Source of the DNA: an uncultured Duganella sp.
GTDB taxonomy: Bacteria > Pseudomonadota > Gammaproteobacteria > Burkholderiales > Burkholderiaceae
Assembly: GCA_946482335.1 (NCBI GenBank)
Contig: CAMLRG010000001.1
Span: 16,967 to 80,966, forward strand
Reading direction: 5' to 3'
Length of the DNA stretch: 64,000 bases
Part shown: in pieces, positions 33,410 to 42,705 of the stretch
How positions within the stretch are numbered: the first letter of the stretch is position 1
How the letters are laid out: every line of letters begins with the position of its first letter
Position numbers and translations under genes: made by a program
Notes under the pieces: generated by a model
What the model saw: the letters and a program-made list of their open reading frames with translations, nothing else
Databases searched by the model: none
What the model was told of the DNA's origin: nothing

Positions 33410-33904
33410 ATGTCCCTCACCGTCCTCAAATCGCTGTTCGAGTACAAGGCCTGGGCCAACGCCGAACTGTTCGATGTGCTGTCAAGCGTCACGTCCGAAC
33501 CCGACTTGCATACGGCCATCCGGACCCTGAACCATATCTACGTCGTCGACCGGATTTTCCGCGCGCATTTGCTCGGGCAGCAGCATGGCTATGAGGCGAG
33601 CAATACCAAGGACACGCCAACGCTGGAGAGCCTGCGCGCCGCCGTGGCGGAAACCGATGCCTGGTACCAGGATTATGTCGCAGGCATGGACGAGGGCGCG
33701 CTGGCCGAACGCCTGCGCTTCCGGTTCACCGACGGCGACAGCGGCCTGATGTCGCGCGAAGAAATGCTGATGCATGTGATTACCCATGGCGGCTACCATC
33801 GCGGCAACGTGGGACAAGTGCTGAAGAACATCTCGGTCGCGCCGCCGCGCGATATCCTGACCAAATTCCTGCACGTCAGCGAACCGGGTCGGCGCTTGCT
33901 ATAA
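33410..33904 (+). CDS. DinB-family protein
   Basis: A 164-residue four-helix-bundle protein. The His triad typical of DinB is visible: NHIYVVDRIFRAHL in the second helix and HVITHGGYHRGNVGQ in the fourth. These bind a divalent metal in characterised members, some of which are thiol-S-transferases. The ATG at 33410 follows AAAGGA. A TTG two codons earlier is unlikely. The specific substrate is unknown. Confidence 0.85.
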   Translation: MSLTVLKSLFEYKAWANAELFDVLSSVTSEPDLHTAIRTLNHIYVVDRIFRAHLLGQQHGYEASNTKDTPTLESLRAAVAETDAWYQDYVAGMDEGALAERLRFRFTDGDSGLMSREEMLMHVITHGGYHRGNVGQVLKNISVAPPRDILTKFLHVSEPGRRLL

Positions 33905-33905
33905 T
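33897..33905 (+). promoter_or_regulatory. Extended -10 promoter for the secreted Cys-rich protein, near-leaderless
   Basis: TGCTATAAT, a perfect extended -10, lies in the last codons of the dinB-like gene. The predicted start (about 33912) is only 2 nt before the ATG at 33914, so the mRNA would have almost no leader. Confidence 0.62.
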
Positions 33906-33913
33906 CGGCCCCC

Positions 33914-34249
33914 ATGAGTCTCCGGCGCTTCCTCGTCATCCTGCTGCTGTTCCTGCTGCCCCTCCAGGCCACCCTGGCGGTGGCTGACAGCTGCTGCCTG
34001 GATGCCAAGGCCTTGCAAGCCGGCGGGCAAGGCGTTTCGCCCGCATCTCCGGATATGCCGGACGTGCCGGACGCCGATGGCGTCTGCTGCACGGAATGCG
34101 ACCTTTGCCACCATTCCCATGCGCCGTTTGCCGCCGACCAGGCGGGCGGACGGCCGCATGCAGGATCGACCGCTCCGGTGCCGCCGCCGGAGCTGCGCAT
34201 CGACTCCTTCATCCCCGATATTCCTCCGCGCCCCGACCGGCTGCGCTGA
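33914..34249 (+). CDS. Small secreted Cys/His-rich protein preceding the Czc-type operon
   Basis: A 111-residue protein. Signal peptide MSLRRFLVILLLFLLPLQAT, cleavage near AVA-DS. The mature part has CC (residues 26-27) and the cluster CCTECDLCHHSH (about 59-70), and ends IPDIPPRPDRLR. The Cys/His cluster is a plausible periplasmic metal site. It shares the C-terminal IPD...RP pattern with the protein at 24681-25100 and likewise neighbours an RND operon. Its transcript probably has almost no leader. It starts 9 nt after the dinB-like stop. Confidence 0.7.
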   Translation: MSLRRFLVILLLFLLPLQATLAVADSCCLDAKALQAGGQGVSPASPDMPDVPDADGVCCTECDLCHHSHAPFAADQAGGRPHAGSTAPVPPPELRIDSFIPDIPPRPDRLR

Positions 34250-34303
34250 TTGATCCGGCTGCGCCATGCAGCCGTTCCCCATCAATCATCAAGGAGCAAT
34301 ATC

Positions 34304-35536
34304 GTGAAAACCATTTTCACGCCCTTGCTGGCGGCCGTCTGCCTGGCCCCGGCATGGGCGCAACCATCATTGACGCTCGCCGATGCGCTGGAGCTGGCGC
34401 GGCAAGGCAACCCAGCGCTGCGTGCGCTGGCACTGGAAGCGGCGGCGGTCGATGCAGCCGGGCGCCAGGCTGCATTGCGGCCCGATCCTGCGCTGGAATA
34501 TGTGCGCGAAGGGCGGTCCCGCGAGGGCGGCGCCGCCACTTTCCAGCTTTCGATCCCGCTTGAACTGGGCGGCAAGCGCGCGGCGCGCATCGAGGCGGCG
34601 CGCGCCGGCAGCCGCGCGGCAGCGCTGGACCTGGCCATCGGCCGGGCGCGCATCGAAGCCGAGGTGGCGGCGGCCTACCACCAGGCCTGGCTGGCGCAGC
34701 AGCATGTCGCACTGGCCGCCCAGGTCAGCGAAACGGGGCGCCGCTCGAGCGATGTGGCAGCGCGCCGGGTATTGGCGGGCAAGGTTTCGCCAGTCGAAGA
34801 GGCGCGGGCACGCGTGGCGGAAGCCAACTGGCGCATCGAGGGCGTGACGGCCCAGCGCGAGCTGGAGGAAGCGCGCATCAGGCTGGCCAGCCTGCTGGGC
34901 CGCGCTGCCGGCGAACTGGGGACTCTGGCCGCGCCGGCGTTGCCGATCGAGGAAGCCCGGGCCCCGCAGGACGCCAGGCTCGACGCATTGATCGACGCGG
35001 CGCCGGAAATCGGAAGGGCGCTGGCGGAAGTCGAGGCGGGCCAGGCCGCGGTGCGGGTCGCGCGCTCGCAGCGCATGCCGGACGTCGCATTGATCGTCGG
35101 CAGCAAGCGCGAAGGACCGGAGCGCGAACGCGTGCGGCAGAACATCATCGGGCTTTCGGTACCCATCCCGCTGTTCAACCGCAACCAGGGCGCCATCCTG
35201 GCTGCCGAACGCCGCGCCGACAAGGCCAGTGCGGAGCTGGAAGCGGCGCGCCGGCGCGTGCGCGCCGAGGCCATGCAGGCGCAAGCGCGCATGCGGGCCG
35301 CCCTGCAGCAGGAACGGCTGGTGCGCGAGGACGTGCTGCCCGGTGCCCGCTTTGCCGCCGATGCCGCAATGAAGGGCTTTGAGGCCGGCAAATTCAATTA
35401 TGTCGAAGTACTCGATGCGCAACGCAGTTGGGTGCAGGCGCAGGTCCAGCACCTGCAAGCCATTTCCGACTTTTACCGTGCCAGGGCCGAGCTGGCCAAG
35501 CTGGTCGGCACCCTGGACATCAAGGACATGCAATGA
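34304..35536 (+). CDS. czcC: Outer-membrane efflux protein, TolC family (CzcC-like)
   Basis: A 410-residue protein with signal peptide (VKTIFTPLLAAVCLAPAWAQ), TolC-type helices (LTLADALELARQGNP) and a second repeat (ARSQRMPDVALIVGSKREGP). The start is a GTG at 34304 with AAGGAG 7 nt upstream; the ATG 18 codons earlier lacks a Shine-Dalgarno and a signal-like start. It is the exit duct for the Czc-type pump downstream. The ATG of the adaptor overlaps its TGA. Confidence 0.86.
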   Translation: MKTIFTPLLAAVCLAPAWAQPSLTLADALELARQGNPALRALALEAAAVDAAGRQAALRPDPALEYVREGRSREGGAATFQLSIPLELGGKRAARIEAARAGSRAAALDLAIGRARIEAEVAAAYHQAWLAQQHVALAAQVSETGRRSSDVAARRVLAGKVSPVEEARARVAEANWRIEGVTAQRELEEARIRLASLLGRAAGELGTLAAPALPIEEARAPQDARLDALIDAAPEIGRALAEVEAGQAAVRVARSQRMPDVALIVGSKREGPERERVRQNIIGLSVPIPLFNRNQGAILAAERRADKASAELEAARRRVRAEAMQAQARMRAALQQERLVREDVLPGARFAADAAMKGFEAGKFNYVEVLDAQRSWVQAQVQHLQAISDFYRARAELAKLVGTLDIKDMQ

Positions 35537-36723
35537 ACAAGCGACAGAAAACCACGATCGCGGCCATGTTGGCCGCTGCCGCGCTGTTTGCAGGCGGCGT
35601 ATTGGGCTGGGAACGGTTTGCCCCGGCGGCGGACCCGGACGGGCACCACGGCGACCACGCGGACGGGGCGGGGCATGGGCCGGCTGCTGCTGGCGCATCT
35701 ATCCCGTTCACAGACGCACAGGTGGCGGCTGCCGATATCCAGTTGCGCACTGCCGGCGCGGCGCGCCTGGAAACCTTTGTCCGCCTGCCGGGCGAAGTCA
35801 AGTTCAATGAGGACCGCACGGCCCACGTCACGCCGCGCGTGGACGGCATCGTGCAGCAAGTGCAGGCCAACCTTGGCCAGCAGGTGCGCAAGGGCGACTT
35901 GCTGGCGGTGCTGGCCAGCGCGGAAGTGTCCGAGCAGCGCAGCGTCCTGGCCGCAGCCGAGCAGCGTGCCGCCCTGGCGCGATCGATTTACGAGTCGGAA
36001 AGGAAGCTGTGGGAAGACAAGGTCTCGGCCCGCCAGGATTACCTGAAGGCCGAGCAGGAGTGGCAGGAAGCCGCCATCGCGGTGCAGAATGCGCGCCAGA
36101 AGCTGGTCGCGCTGGGGGCGGGCAGCTCCGGCAAAGGGGGCTTCAACCGCCTGGAAATCAGGGCGCCGTTCGATGGCCTGATCGTCGACAAGCATATCGC
36201 CGTTGGCGAGGCGGTCGGTGCGGAAACCCGGGTATTCACCGTTTCCGACCTGCGCCAGGTATGGGCGGAAGTGGTGGTGCCGGCCAAGGACCTGGAGATC
36301 GTCCGGGTTGGTACGGAAGCCGTGCTGCATTCGGCCGCTTCCGATGCCGCGGTGAAGGGCAAAGTCAGTTTCGTCAGCGCCATGATCGGCGAGCAGACCC
36401 GGGCCGCGCGTGCGCGCGTGGTGCTCGACAACCCGAAGCTGGCCTGGCGCCCCGGCCTGTTCGTGGACGTCGATGTGGTGACCGGCGCGGCGGAGGTGCC
36501 GGTCGCGGTGGAAAAGGATGCGCTGCAAGTGCTGAACGGCACCCAGGTCGTGTTCCAGCGCAGCGGCCAGGCTTTCACCCCGGTCCCGGTCACGGTCGGC
36601 CGTTCGGATGGCAAGCTGGTGGAAATCACTTCCGGCCTGCGCCGCGATGCGCAATATGCCGCCGCCCACAGCTTCACCATCAAGGCGGAGCAGGGCAAGG
36701 GCGCCGCCACCCATGAAGACTGA
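35533..36723 (+). CDS. czcB: Periplasmic adaptor of RND efflux (CzcB-like)
   Basis: A 396-residue membrane-fusion protein with an N-terminal anchor and a His/Asp-rich linker (DPDGHHGDHADGAGHG) that can bind divalent metal. Lipoyl and helical-hairpin parts follow (EDRTAHVTPRVDGIVQQVQA), then beta-barrel and membrane-proximal domains. Unlike the adaptor at 19656-21164 it has no CusF domain or YHS module, consistent with Zn/Co/Cd rather than copper. It is coupled to the TolC-like gene (ATGA overlap) and 9 bp from the pump gene. Confidence 0.9.
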   Translation: MNKRQKTTIAAMLAAAALFAGGVLGWERFAPAADPDGHHGDHADGAGHGPAAAGASIPFTDAQVAAADIQLRTAGAARLETFVRLPGEVKFNEDRTAHVTPRVDGIVQQVQANLGQQVRKGDLLAVLASAEVSEQRSVLAAAEQRAALARSIYESERKLWEDKVSARQDYLKAEQEWQEAAIAVQNARQKLVALGAGSSGKGGFNRLEIRAPFDGLIVDKHIAVGEAVGAETRVFTVSDLRQVWAEVVVPAKDLEIVRVGTEAVLHSAASDAAVKGKVSFVSAMIGEQTRAARARVVLDNPKLAWRPGLFVDVDVVTGAAEVPVAVEKDALQVLNGTQVVFQRSGQAFTPVPVTVGRSDGKLVEITSGLRRDAQYAAAHSFTIKAEQGKGAATHED

Positions 36724-36732
36724 GGAGCAGCC

Positions 36733-39700
36733 ATGTTGAGCCGAATTATCCAGGGTTGCATCCATCACCGCTGGCTGGTCATGTTCGCCGTGCTGGCCAT
36801 GGCGGTGCTGGGCGTGTACAACTACAAGCAGCTGCCGATCGACGCGGTGCCGGACATCACCAATGTCCAGGTGCAGATCAATACTGCCGCGGCCGGCTAT
36901 TCGCCGCTGGAGGTGGAGCAGCGCATCACCTTCCCGATCGAATCGCTGATGGCCGGCTTGCCGCGCCTTGAGCAGACGCGCTCGCTGTCGCGCTATGGCC
37001 TGTCGCAGATCACCGTGGTGTTCAAGGATGGCACCGACATCCATTTTGCGCGCCAGCTGGTCAGCCAGCGCATCCAGGATGCACGCGCAGAGCTGCCGGC
37101 GGGCCTGACGCCGGCCATGAGCCCCATCGCGACCGGCCTGTCCGAGATCTACCTGTGGACCGTGGATGCGGCGCCCGGCGCACGCAAGGCGGACGGCACG
37201 CCCTATACGCCGACCGACTTGCGCGAGATCCAGGACTGGATCATCAAGCCGCAGCTGCGCAACGTGCCCGGTGTCACCGAGATCAACTCCATCGGCGGCT
37301 ACGACAAGGAGTACCTGGTCGCGCCGACGCCGGCCAAGCTGGCATCGTATGGGCTGAACCTGGCCGACGTGGTCACTGCGCTTGAGCGCAACAACGGCAA
37401 TGTCGGCGCCGGCTATATCGAAAAGGAAGGCGAGCAATACCTGGTGCGCGCGCCGGGCCAGCTCAAGTCGGTCGCCGACATCGGCAATATCGTGGTGGCC
37501 ACCATCGAGGGCGTGGCCGTGCGGATCGCCGACGTGGCGACCGTGGGCATCGGCGCCGAGCTGCGCACCGGCGCCGCCAGCCGCAACGGACGCGAAACGG
37601 TGCTCGGCACGGTGTTCATGCTGATCGGCGAGAATAGCCGTGCCGTGTCGCTGGCGGTGGACCGCAAGCTGGTCGAGATCAACCGCAGCCTGCCGGCCGG
37701 GGTATCGGCGACACCGGTCTACAACCGCACGGTGCTGGTGGAGAAGGCGATCGACACCGTCAAGCGCAACCTGCTGGAAGGCGCGGTGCTGGTGATCGGC
37801 GTGCTGTTCCTGTTCCTCGGCAACTTGCGCGCCGCCTTGATCACGGCGATGGTGATCCCGCTGTCGATGCTGTTCACCTTCACCGGCATGGTGGCCAACA
37901 ACGTAAGCGCCAACCTGCTGAGCCTGGGCGCGCTCGATTTCGGCATCATCGTCGACGGGGCCGTGGTGATCGTCGAAAACTGCGTGCGGCGCCTGGCGCA
38001 CGCGCAGCACCGCAGCGGACGGCCGCTGACGCGCGCCGAGCGCTTCGGCGAAGTGTTCGCGGCCAGCCACGAAGCGCGCCGGCCATTGCTGTTCGGGCAG
38101 CTGATCATCATGATCGTGTACTTGCCGATCTTCGTGTTGACCGGCATCGAAGGCAAGATGTTCCATCCGATGGCCTTCACGGTGGTGGCGGCCCTGCTGG
38201 GCGCCATGCTGCTGTCGATCACTTTCGTGCCGGCTGCCGTTGCGCTGTTCATGGGCGGGCCGGTGCGCGAAGGGGAGGGGCGCCTGATGCTGGCGGCGCG
38301 CCGCTGTTACGGCAGGTGCCTGGACTACACGATGGCCAACCGGCCGGTGGTGCTGACGGCAGCCGGCCTGGTGCTCGCGCTGTCGGCGCTGCTGGCAACG
38401 CGCCTGGGCACCGAGTTCGTACCCAACCTCGACGAAGGCGACTTTGCCGTGCTCACGGTGCGCATCCCCGGCACGGGCCTGGCGCAATCGGTGCAGATGC
38501 AGCAGCAGATCGAAAAAACGCTGATGGCGAAATTCCCCGAGATCGCCACCGTGTTTGCCCGCACCGGCACCGCCGAAATCGCATCCGACCCCATGCCGCC
38601 CAGCATTTCGGACGGCTACATCATGCTCAAGCCGGAAAGCGAATGGCCGAAGCCCAGGCGCAGCCGCCCGGAACTGCTGGCCGCGATCCGCAGCGCGCTG
38701 GAGCAATTGCCGGGCAATAGCTATGAGTTCAGCCAGCCTATCCAGTTGCGCGTGAACGAGCTGATTTCCGGCGTACGCAGCGACGTGGCGGTGAAGGTGT
38801 TCGGCGACGACCTCGACGTCCTGAATGCGAAGGCGGCGGAGATTGGCGCGATCCTGGAGAAGATCCCGGGCGCCAGCGGCGTCAAGGTGGAACAGACCAG
38901 CGGCCTGCCGATGCTGCAGATCCAGGTTGACCGGGAACGCGCCGCGCGCCTTGGGCTGAACATCGCCGAAGTGCAGGAATTGATCGCCACCGCCACGGCG
39001 GGACGCCAGGCCGGCGCCATGTTCGAAGGCGACCGCCGTTTCGACATCGTGGTGAGGCTGCCGGAAGCCATGCGCGCGGATATCGATCTTCTCAAGCGCT
39101 TGCCGGTGCCGCTGCCGAAGCAGGATGGCGCGCGTCCGGCCTACGTCACGCTGGCCGAGATCGCAAGCTTCGACACCGCGCCCGGGCCGAACCAGTTGAG
39201 CCGCGAGCAGGGCAAGCGCCGCGTGGTGGTCACGGTCAACATGCAGGACCGCGATATCGGTTCTTTCGTCGGCGAGGCGCAGCAGGCGATCCTGAAGGGC
39301 GTGCAACTGCCGGCCGGCTACTGGCTGGCCTGGGGCGGCCAGTTCGAGAACCTGCAGAACGCCGCCCAGCGCCTGAAAGTGGTGGTGCCGGCATCGCTGG
39401 CGCTGGTGTTCGCGCTGCTGTTCCTGATGTTTAACAACGCAAAGGATGGCGCGCTGGTCTTCACCGGCATCCCGTTTGCGCTGACTGGCGGCATTGTCGC
39501 GCTGTGGATGCGCGGGATACCGATGTCGATTTCCGCAGCGGTGGGCTTTATTGCGCTATCGGGCGTCGCGGTGCTGAACGGGTTGGTCATGATTTCCTTC
39601 ATCCGCAGCTTGCGCGAGCAGGGGCAGCCGCTGGAGGAGGCGGTGCGCAACGGTGCCCTGGTGCGCTTGCGGCCGGTGCTGATGACGGCGCTGGTGGCCT

Positions 39701-39879
39701 CGCTCGGCTTCCTGCCGATGGCAATCGCCACCGGCACCGGCGCCGAAGTCCAGCGCCCGCTGGCTACGGTGGTGATCGGCGGCGTCCTGTCGTCGACCGC
39801 GCTCACCCTGCTATTGTTGCCGCTGATGTACCGCCTCGCCTATCGGCAACGCCAGGGGGGACACGCCGGCGGTGACTAG
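36733..39879 (+). CDS. czcA: RND heavy-metal efflux pump, divalent-cation type (CzcA-like)
   Basis: A 1048-residue inner-membrane proton/cation antiporter. The proton-relay residues fall at the same numbers as in Cupriavidus CzcA: Asp402, Asp408 and Glu415 (LDFGIIVDGAVVIVEN). The N-terminal LPIDAVPDITNVQVQI motif and 12 helices are typical. The copper methionine triad of CusA is absent. The call is Zn/Co/Cd efflux; the exact ions are inferred. It is the last functional gene of the operon, as the following antiporter is decayed. Confidence 0.94.
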   Translation: MLSRIIQGCIHHRWLVMFAVLAMAVLGVYNYKQLPIDAVPDITNVQVQINTAAAGYSPLEVEQRITFPIESLMAGLPRLEQTRSLSRYGLSQITVVFKDGTDIHFARQLVSQRIQDARAELPAGLTPAMSPIATGLSEIYLWTVDAAPGARKADGTPYTPTDLREIQDWIIKPQLRNVPGVTEINSIGGYDKEYLVAPTPAKLASYGLNLADVVTALERNNGNVGAGYIEKEGEQYLVRAPGQLKSVADIGNIVVATIEGVAVRIADVATVGIGAELRTGAASRNGRETVLGTVFMLIGENSRAVSLAVDRKLVEINRSLPAGVSATPVYNRTVLVEKAIDTVKRNLLEGAVLVIGVLFLFLGNLRAALITAMVIPLSMLFTFTGMVANNVSANLLSLGALDFGIIVDGAVVIVENCVRRLAHAQHRSGRPLTRAERFGEVFAASHEARRPLLFGQLIIMIVYLPIFVLTGIEGKMFHPMAFTVVAALLGAMLLSITFVPAAVALFMGGPVREGEGRLMLAARRCYGRCLDYTMANRPVVLTAAGLVLALSALLATRLGTEFVPNLDEGDFAVLTVRIPGTGLAQSVQMQQQIEKTLMAKFPEIATVFARTGTAEIASDPMPPSISDGYIMLKPESEWPKPRRSRPELLAAIRSALEQLPGNSYEFSQPIQLRVNELISGVRSDVAVKVFGDDLDVLNAKAAEIGAILEKIPGASGVKVEQTSGLPMLQIQVDRERAARLGLNIAEVQELIATATAGRQAGAMFEGDRRFDIVVRLPEAMRADIDLLKRLPVPLPKQDGARPAYVTLAEIASFDTAPGPNQLSREQGKRRVVVTVNMQDRDIGSFVGEAQQAILKGVQLPAGYWLAWGGQFENLQNAAQRLKVVVPASLALVFALLFLMFNNAKDGALVFTGIPFALTGGIVALWMRGIPMSISAAVGFIALSGVAVLNGLVMISFIRSLREQGQPLEEAVRNGALVRLRPVLMTALVASLGFLPMAIATGTGAEVQRPLATVVIGGVLSSTALTLLLLPLMYRLAYRQRQGGHAGGD

Positions 39880-39952
39880 TGGTTGGTAACGGTTCCCTGC
39901 TCGCGGTAGGGTCGACGCCGTAGCGAAGTTGCATGAGTGAAACCACCGAGGA

Positions 39953-40663
39953 ATGACTACCACGGAGACATTCCCGATCGCCATGCTGGTGATCTTTACC
40001 GTGCCTTACCCGGTCTGGCGTTTTACCAAGATCGATGACTTCGCGCCGCTGGTGATCGTGCGGATCATCGGTGCGGTGTTGCCGGGGCCGGGCGTGCTCG
40101 GCGCGGCCTTCCCCGACTACTACCAGTTTGTGTTCACCCAGCCGGTGGTGCAGTCGCTGAACGGCCTGGCTTGGTGGGGCGTGATGCTTGCCGGTCCTGG
40201 TGCTGCTGCTGGAAAAACTGGAGTGGCTGCGCCTGCCGGTCGGCCAGCGCACCTGCGTTACGCCAGCCTGGACGATATTGCGATCTGGGGCGTGCTGGCC
40301 GTCATCCTGCTGGATTGGGAACGCGTTGGCCGCCAGCTTGGCTTCCTGCTGGTGTTTGCGCTGGTGACGCTGCCGTTCCGCACAGGGATGCTGAAAGCGC
40401 AGGAGAAGGACCGCTGGTATTTCGCGCTGGTCGGCGAAGCATCGATCATTGGCTGGCTGCTGCAGTCGAAAGGCTTGATCGAGATCGTCTTCGCCAACAT
40501 CCTGCTGGACAAGCAGATCATCACCAGCGATACCTTCACTGCATTGCTGCTGATGGCGGTGGCCAGCGCCATGCTGACGGTCCCGATGGTGGCGCCTGAG
40601 TTGTTAACGGTTTCTGTGGAAAACTCTGTTAACAAGGGCGAGCGCTGGATGCTAAGCCCATGA
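39953..40663 (+). pseudogene. Decayed cation/proton antiporter (CPA2/KefB-like)
   Basis: An open frame of 236 codons pieced from parts of a CPA2 transporter that is normally about 400 residues. The N-terminal part (IIGAVLPGPGVLGAAFPDYY) runs to about 40190. A frameshifted piece then reads LPVLVLLLEKLEWLRLPVGQ in the next frame. The original frame resumes with LRYASLDDIAIWGVLAVILL, and the C-terminal part follows (NILLDKQIITSDTFTALLLM). Loss of one base near 40250 and two internal deletions explain the pattern. It lacks several membrane segments and is very unlikely to transport. Confidence 0.72.
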
Positions 40664-40698
40664 TTTGATGGGAAATAAATCGGCTGCACAATTTTCCA

Positions 40699-41028
40699 TC
40701 AACTCAGGCGGCCGAAGGTGAGGAAGATCCACGCGGTGGCAATCACCACCATGCCGGCCACGGTCACGCAGGACCAGGTGAAGAAGTAAGCCGACACCAC
40801 GGTGGCCTGCAGCGCGCGCTCAAACAGGAAGCCGAGACTGAAATCGAACGTCGCCATCACGGTCCAGCGCCGGAAATAGATCGGCAGGTAACGGCTCATA
40901 TGCTTGTTGTGCTGCAGGGCGGCATGGCGCTCGATTACGCTGCGGGCCGCACTGACGTCCTTGAATAGCCAGTCAAAGAAGATGAAGCGGTAGAGCAGGG
41001 TCCGGAATGGCATCGATTGGGTCGTCAT
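40699..41028 (-). CDS. Small two-helix membrane protein of unknown function
   Basis: A 109-residue protein with a polar N-terminal half (FFDWLFKDVSAARSVIERHA; HNKHMSRYLPIYFRRW) and two hydrophobic helices at the C-terminus (about 58-78 and 82-103). The ATG at 41028 is preceded by GGAGACGCGC. No family was recognised. It is divergent from the GFA gene at 41084. Aromatic and basic residues before the helices suggest a membrane-surface role, but the function is unknown. Confidence 0.68.
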   Translation of the reverse strand: MTTQSMPFRTLLYRFIFFDWLFKDVSAARSVIERHAALQHNKHMSRYLPIYFRRWTVMATFDFSLGFLFERALQATVVSAYFFTWSCVTVAGMVVIATAWIFLTFGRLS

Positions 41029-41083
41029 GCGCGTCTCCTCGGTTGGGTACATAATATCCAATTTCCGCTTGGGGAGGTGCGGC

Positions 41084-41461
41084 ATGACCGAATATTTGCG
41101 TGGCAGTTGCCTGTGCGGCGGCGTGCGCTATCGGGCGGAGAAGCGCTCGGTGCGCAGTGCCAGCCACTGTTATTGCACCATGTGCCAGAAACAGCACGGC
41201 GCGGCGTCCGGCAGTTACGCGAACGTCGCCAGCGCTGGTTTCTCGTTCGAAACGGGCGCGGACCTGGTCACCGAATTCCATTCCTCGGACCACGGCCGGC
41301 GCGGCTTTTGCAAGGTGTGCGGATCGACGCTGACATGGCGCAGCACGCAGGCACCGGACCGCATCGCCATCACGCTTGGCACGATGGAGCCGGCGTACGA
41401 CGGCCCGGTGCAGCATGAGCTGCACACCGATACCAAGCCGGCTTGGCTACCGACCAAGTGA
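41084..41461 (+). CDS. GFA/CENP-V family zinc protein
   Basis: A 125-residue protein with the GFA zinc pattern GSCLCGGVRY, CYCTMCQK and FCKVCGS, which binds structural and catalytic zinc. Members act on S-hydroxymethyl-glutathione or are uncharacterised. The ATG at 41084 follows GGGGAGG. Its 3-prime end overlaps the convergent DUF455 gene by 15 bp. The specific substrate is not inferable. Confidence 0.88.
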   Translation: MTEYLRGSCLCGGVRYRAEKRSVRSASHCYCTMCQKQHGAASGSYANVASAGFSFETGADLVTEFHSSDHGRRGFCKVCGSTLTWRSTQAPDRIAITLGTMEPAYDGPVQHELHTDTKPAWLPTK

Positions 41462-42253
41462 GCGCAGTTCGGCCTCGCTGAAGCCGGCCTGGCGGCGCGC
41501 TTCGATATTGAAGGGGCCGCGCACGGTGGCGTTGTACTGCACCACCAGTTGGTCGTATGTGGCCACCGGGTCGAGCCCGCGCAGGGCGCATTGCTGCCCG
41601 TACCAGCGGTTGCCGATTTCGACGTGGCCGATCTCGTCGCGCAGGATGATGTCGAGGATGGCGGCCGCCGCATCGTCGCCGGCTTGCGCCAGCTTGGCCC
41701 GCAGCGGCGGGATGGCATCGAGGCCGCGCGCTTCCAGCGTGCGCGGCACCAGGGCCATGCGCGCCATCACGTCGCCGGTGGTTTTCTCCACCATCTCCCA
41801 CAGGCTGCCGTGCGCGCTGTAGTCGCCGTAAGTGCGGCCAAGGGTGGACAGATGTGCCGACAGCAGGGAGAAATGGTAAGCCTCTTTCTTCGCCACGCGC
41901 AGCCAGTCGGTATAGAACCGATCCGGCATCGCGGCAAAGCGCCACATCGCGTCGAGTGCCAGGTTGACGGCATTGAATTCGATGTGGGCCAGCGCGTGCA
42001 CCAGCATGGCGCGGCCTTCAACGGTAGCCATCGAGCGTCGGCCAACCAGGCGCGGCGCAACCAGTTCGGGCCGCGCCGGCCGGCCGGGGATGGCCGCTGC
42101 CGGGGCCGCCAGCACCGCGCCGGCGTCCAGCCGCAATGCGCGGCCGGCCCATGACTCAGCCATGGCGGCGACGGCCGCCACCTTGACGGCAGGATCAGGT
42201 TCGACCAGGCATTGCAGCGCGAGGGCGCGGAGTTCAGGCTTTGCTTCCATCAT
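41447..42253 (-). CDS. DUF455 ferritin-like protein
   Basis: A 268-residue protein of the DUF455 family, a ferritin-like four-helix fold. Metal-ligand motifs are visible: HIEFNAVNLALDAMWRF, KKEAYHF (ExxH) and LRDEIGHVEIGNRWY (ExxH). This suggests a di-iron or di-manganese centre, and oxidase activity has been proposed for relatives. Two start codons (ATG ATG) begin at 42253. Convergent with GFA, overlapping 15 bp at the stop codons. Confidence 0.85.
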   Translation of the reverse strand: MMEAKPELRALALQCLVEPDPAVKVAAVAAMAESWAGRALRLDAGAVLAAPAAAIPGRPARPELVAPRLVGRRSMATVEGRAMLVHALAHIEFNAVNLALDAMWRFAAMPDRFYTDWLRVAKKEAYHFSLLSAHLSTLGRTYGDYSAHGSLWEMVEKTTGDVMARMALVPRTLEARGLDAIPPLRAKLAQAGDDAAAAILDIILRDEIGHVEIGNRWYGQQCALRGLDPVATYDQLVVQYNATVRGPFNIEARRQAGFSEAELRSLGR

Positions 42254-42342
42254 TCAATTTTCAGCGCGGGGGCCGACAGTATAGTGCCTCCGTGTGAGCC
42301 AGCGCACCGAACATGGATGGGAGCAGGGCGCAGAATCCCGGC

Positions 42343-42699
42343 ATGGATACCCAAACAATCTTATTCGTTGCCTGCGTGCTGTTCGGTGTTGCCGGGGCTG
42401 GCGGTATCGTGATGGCGCTGATACGGTTGGGGAAAAAGACCAACCCGCCGCATTGGATTGCCATGTTGCACGGCTTTATCGCGGCCGCCGGTGTCACGCT
42501 GCTGGCCTATGTGACAATCTTCGCCCAGGTGCCGGACCTGGCACAACTGGCGCTGCTGGCCGTGCTGCTGGCCGCCGCCGGCGGCGTGTGGATGAATCTC
42601 GGCCGGCATCAGCAGGGGGTACTGATCCCCAACAGCATCATGGTCGCCCACGCGCTGGTGGCCGTTGCCGGGGTCGCATTGCTGCTGTTGGCGCTGTAG
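42343..42699 (+). CDS. Four-helix small membrane protein
   Basis: A 118-residue protein with about four hydrophobic segments (7-24, 35-57, 62-80 and 94-116) and few polar residues apart from LGKKTNPPHW between helices 1 and 2 and MNLGRHQQG before helix 4. No family was recognised. The ATG at 42343 is preferred because the protein then begins with a hydrophobic helix; an ATG 10 codons upstream is possible. It ends 6 bp from the convergent DUF411 gene. Confidence 0.66.
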   Translation: MDTQTILFVACVLFGVAGAGGIVMALIRLGKKTNPPHWIAMLHGFIAAAGVTLLAYVTIFAQVPDLAQLALLAVLLAAAGGVWMNLGRHQQGVLIPNSIMVAHALVAVAGVALLLLAL

Positions 42700-42705
42700 G
42701 GCGCC

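Noticed and set aside
35473..39306. 1277-codon open frame antisense to the Czc-type pump
   Set aside because: Repetitive Arg/Gln/His sequence without motifs; czcA and czcB on the + strand are certain.
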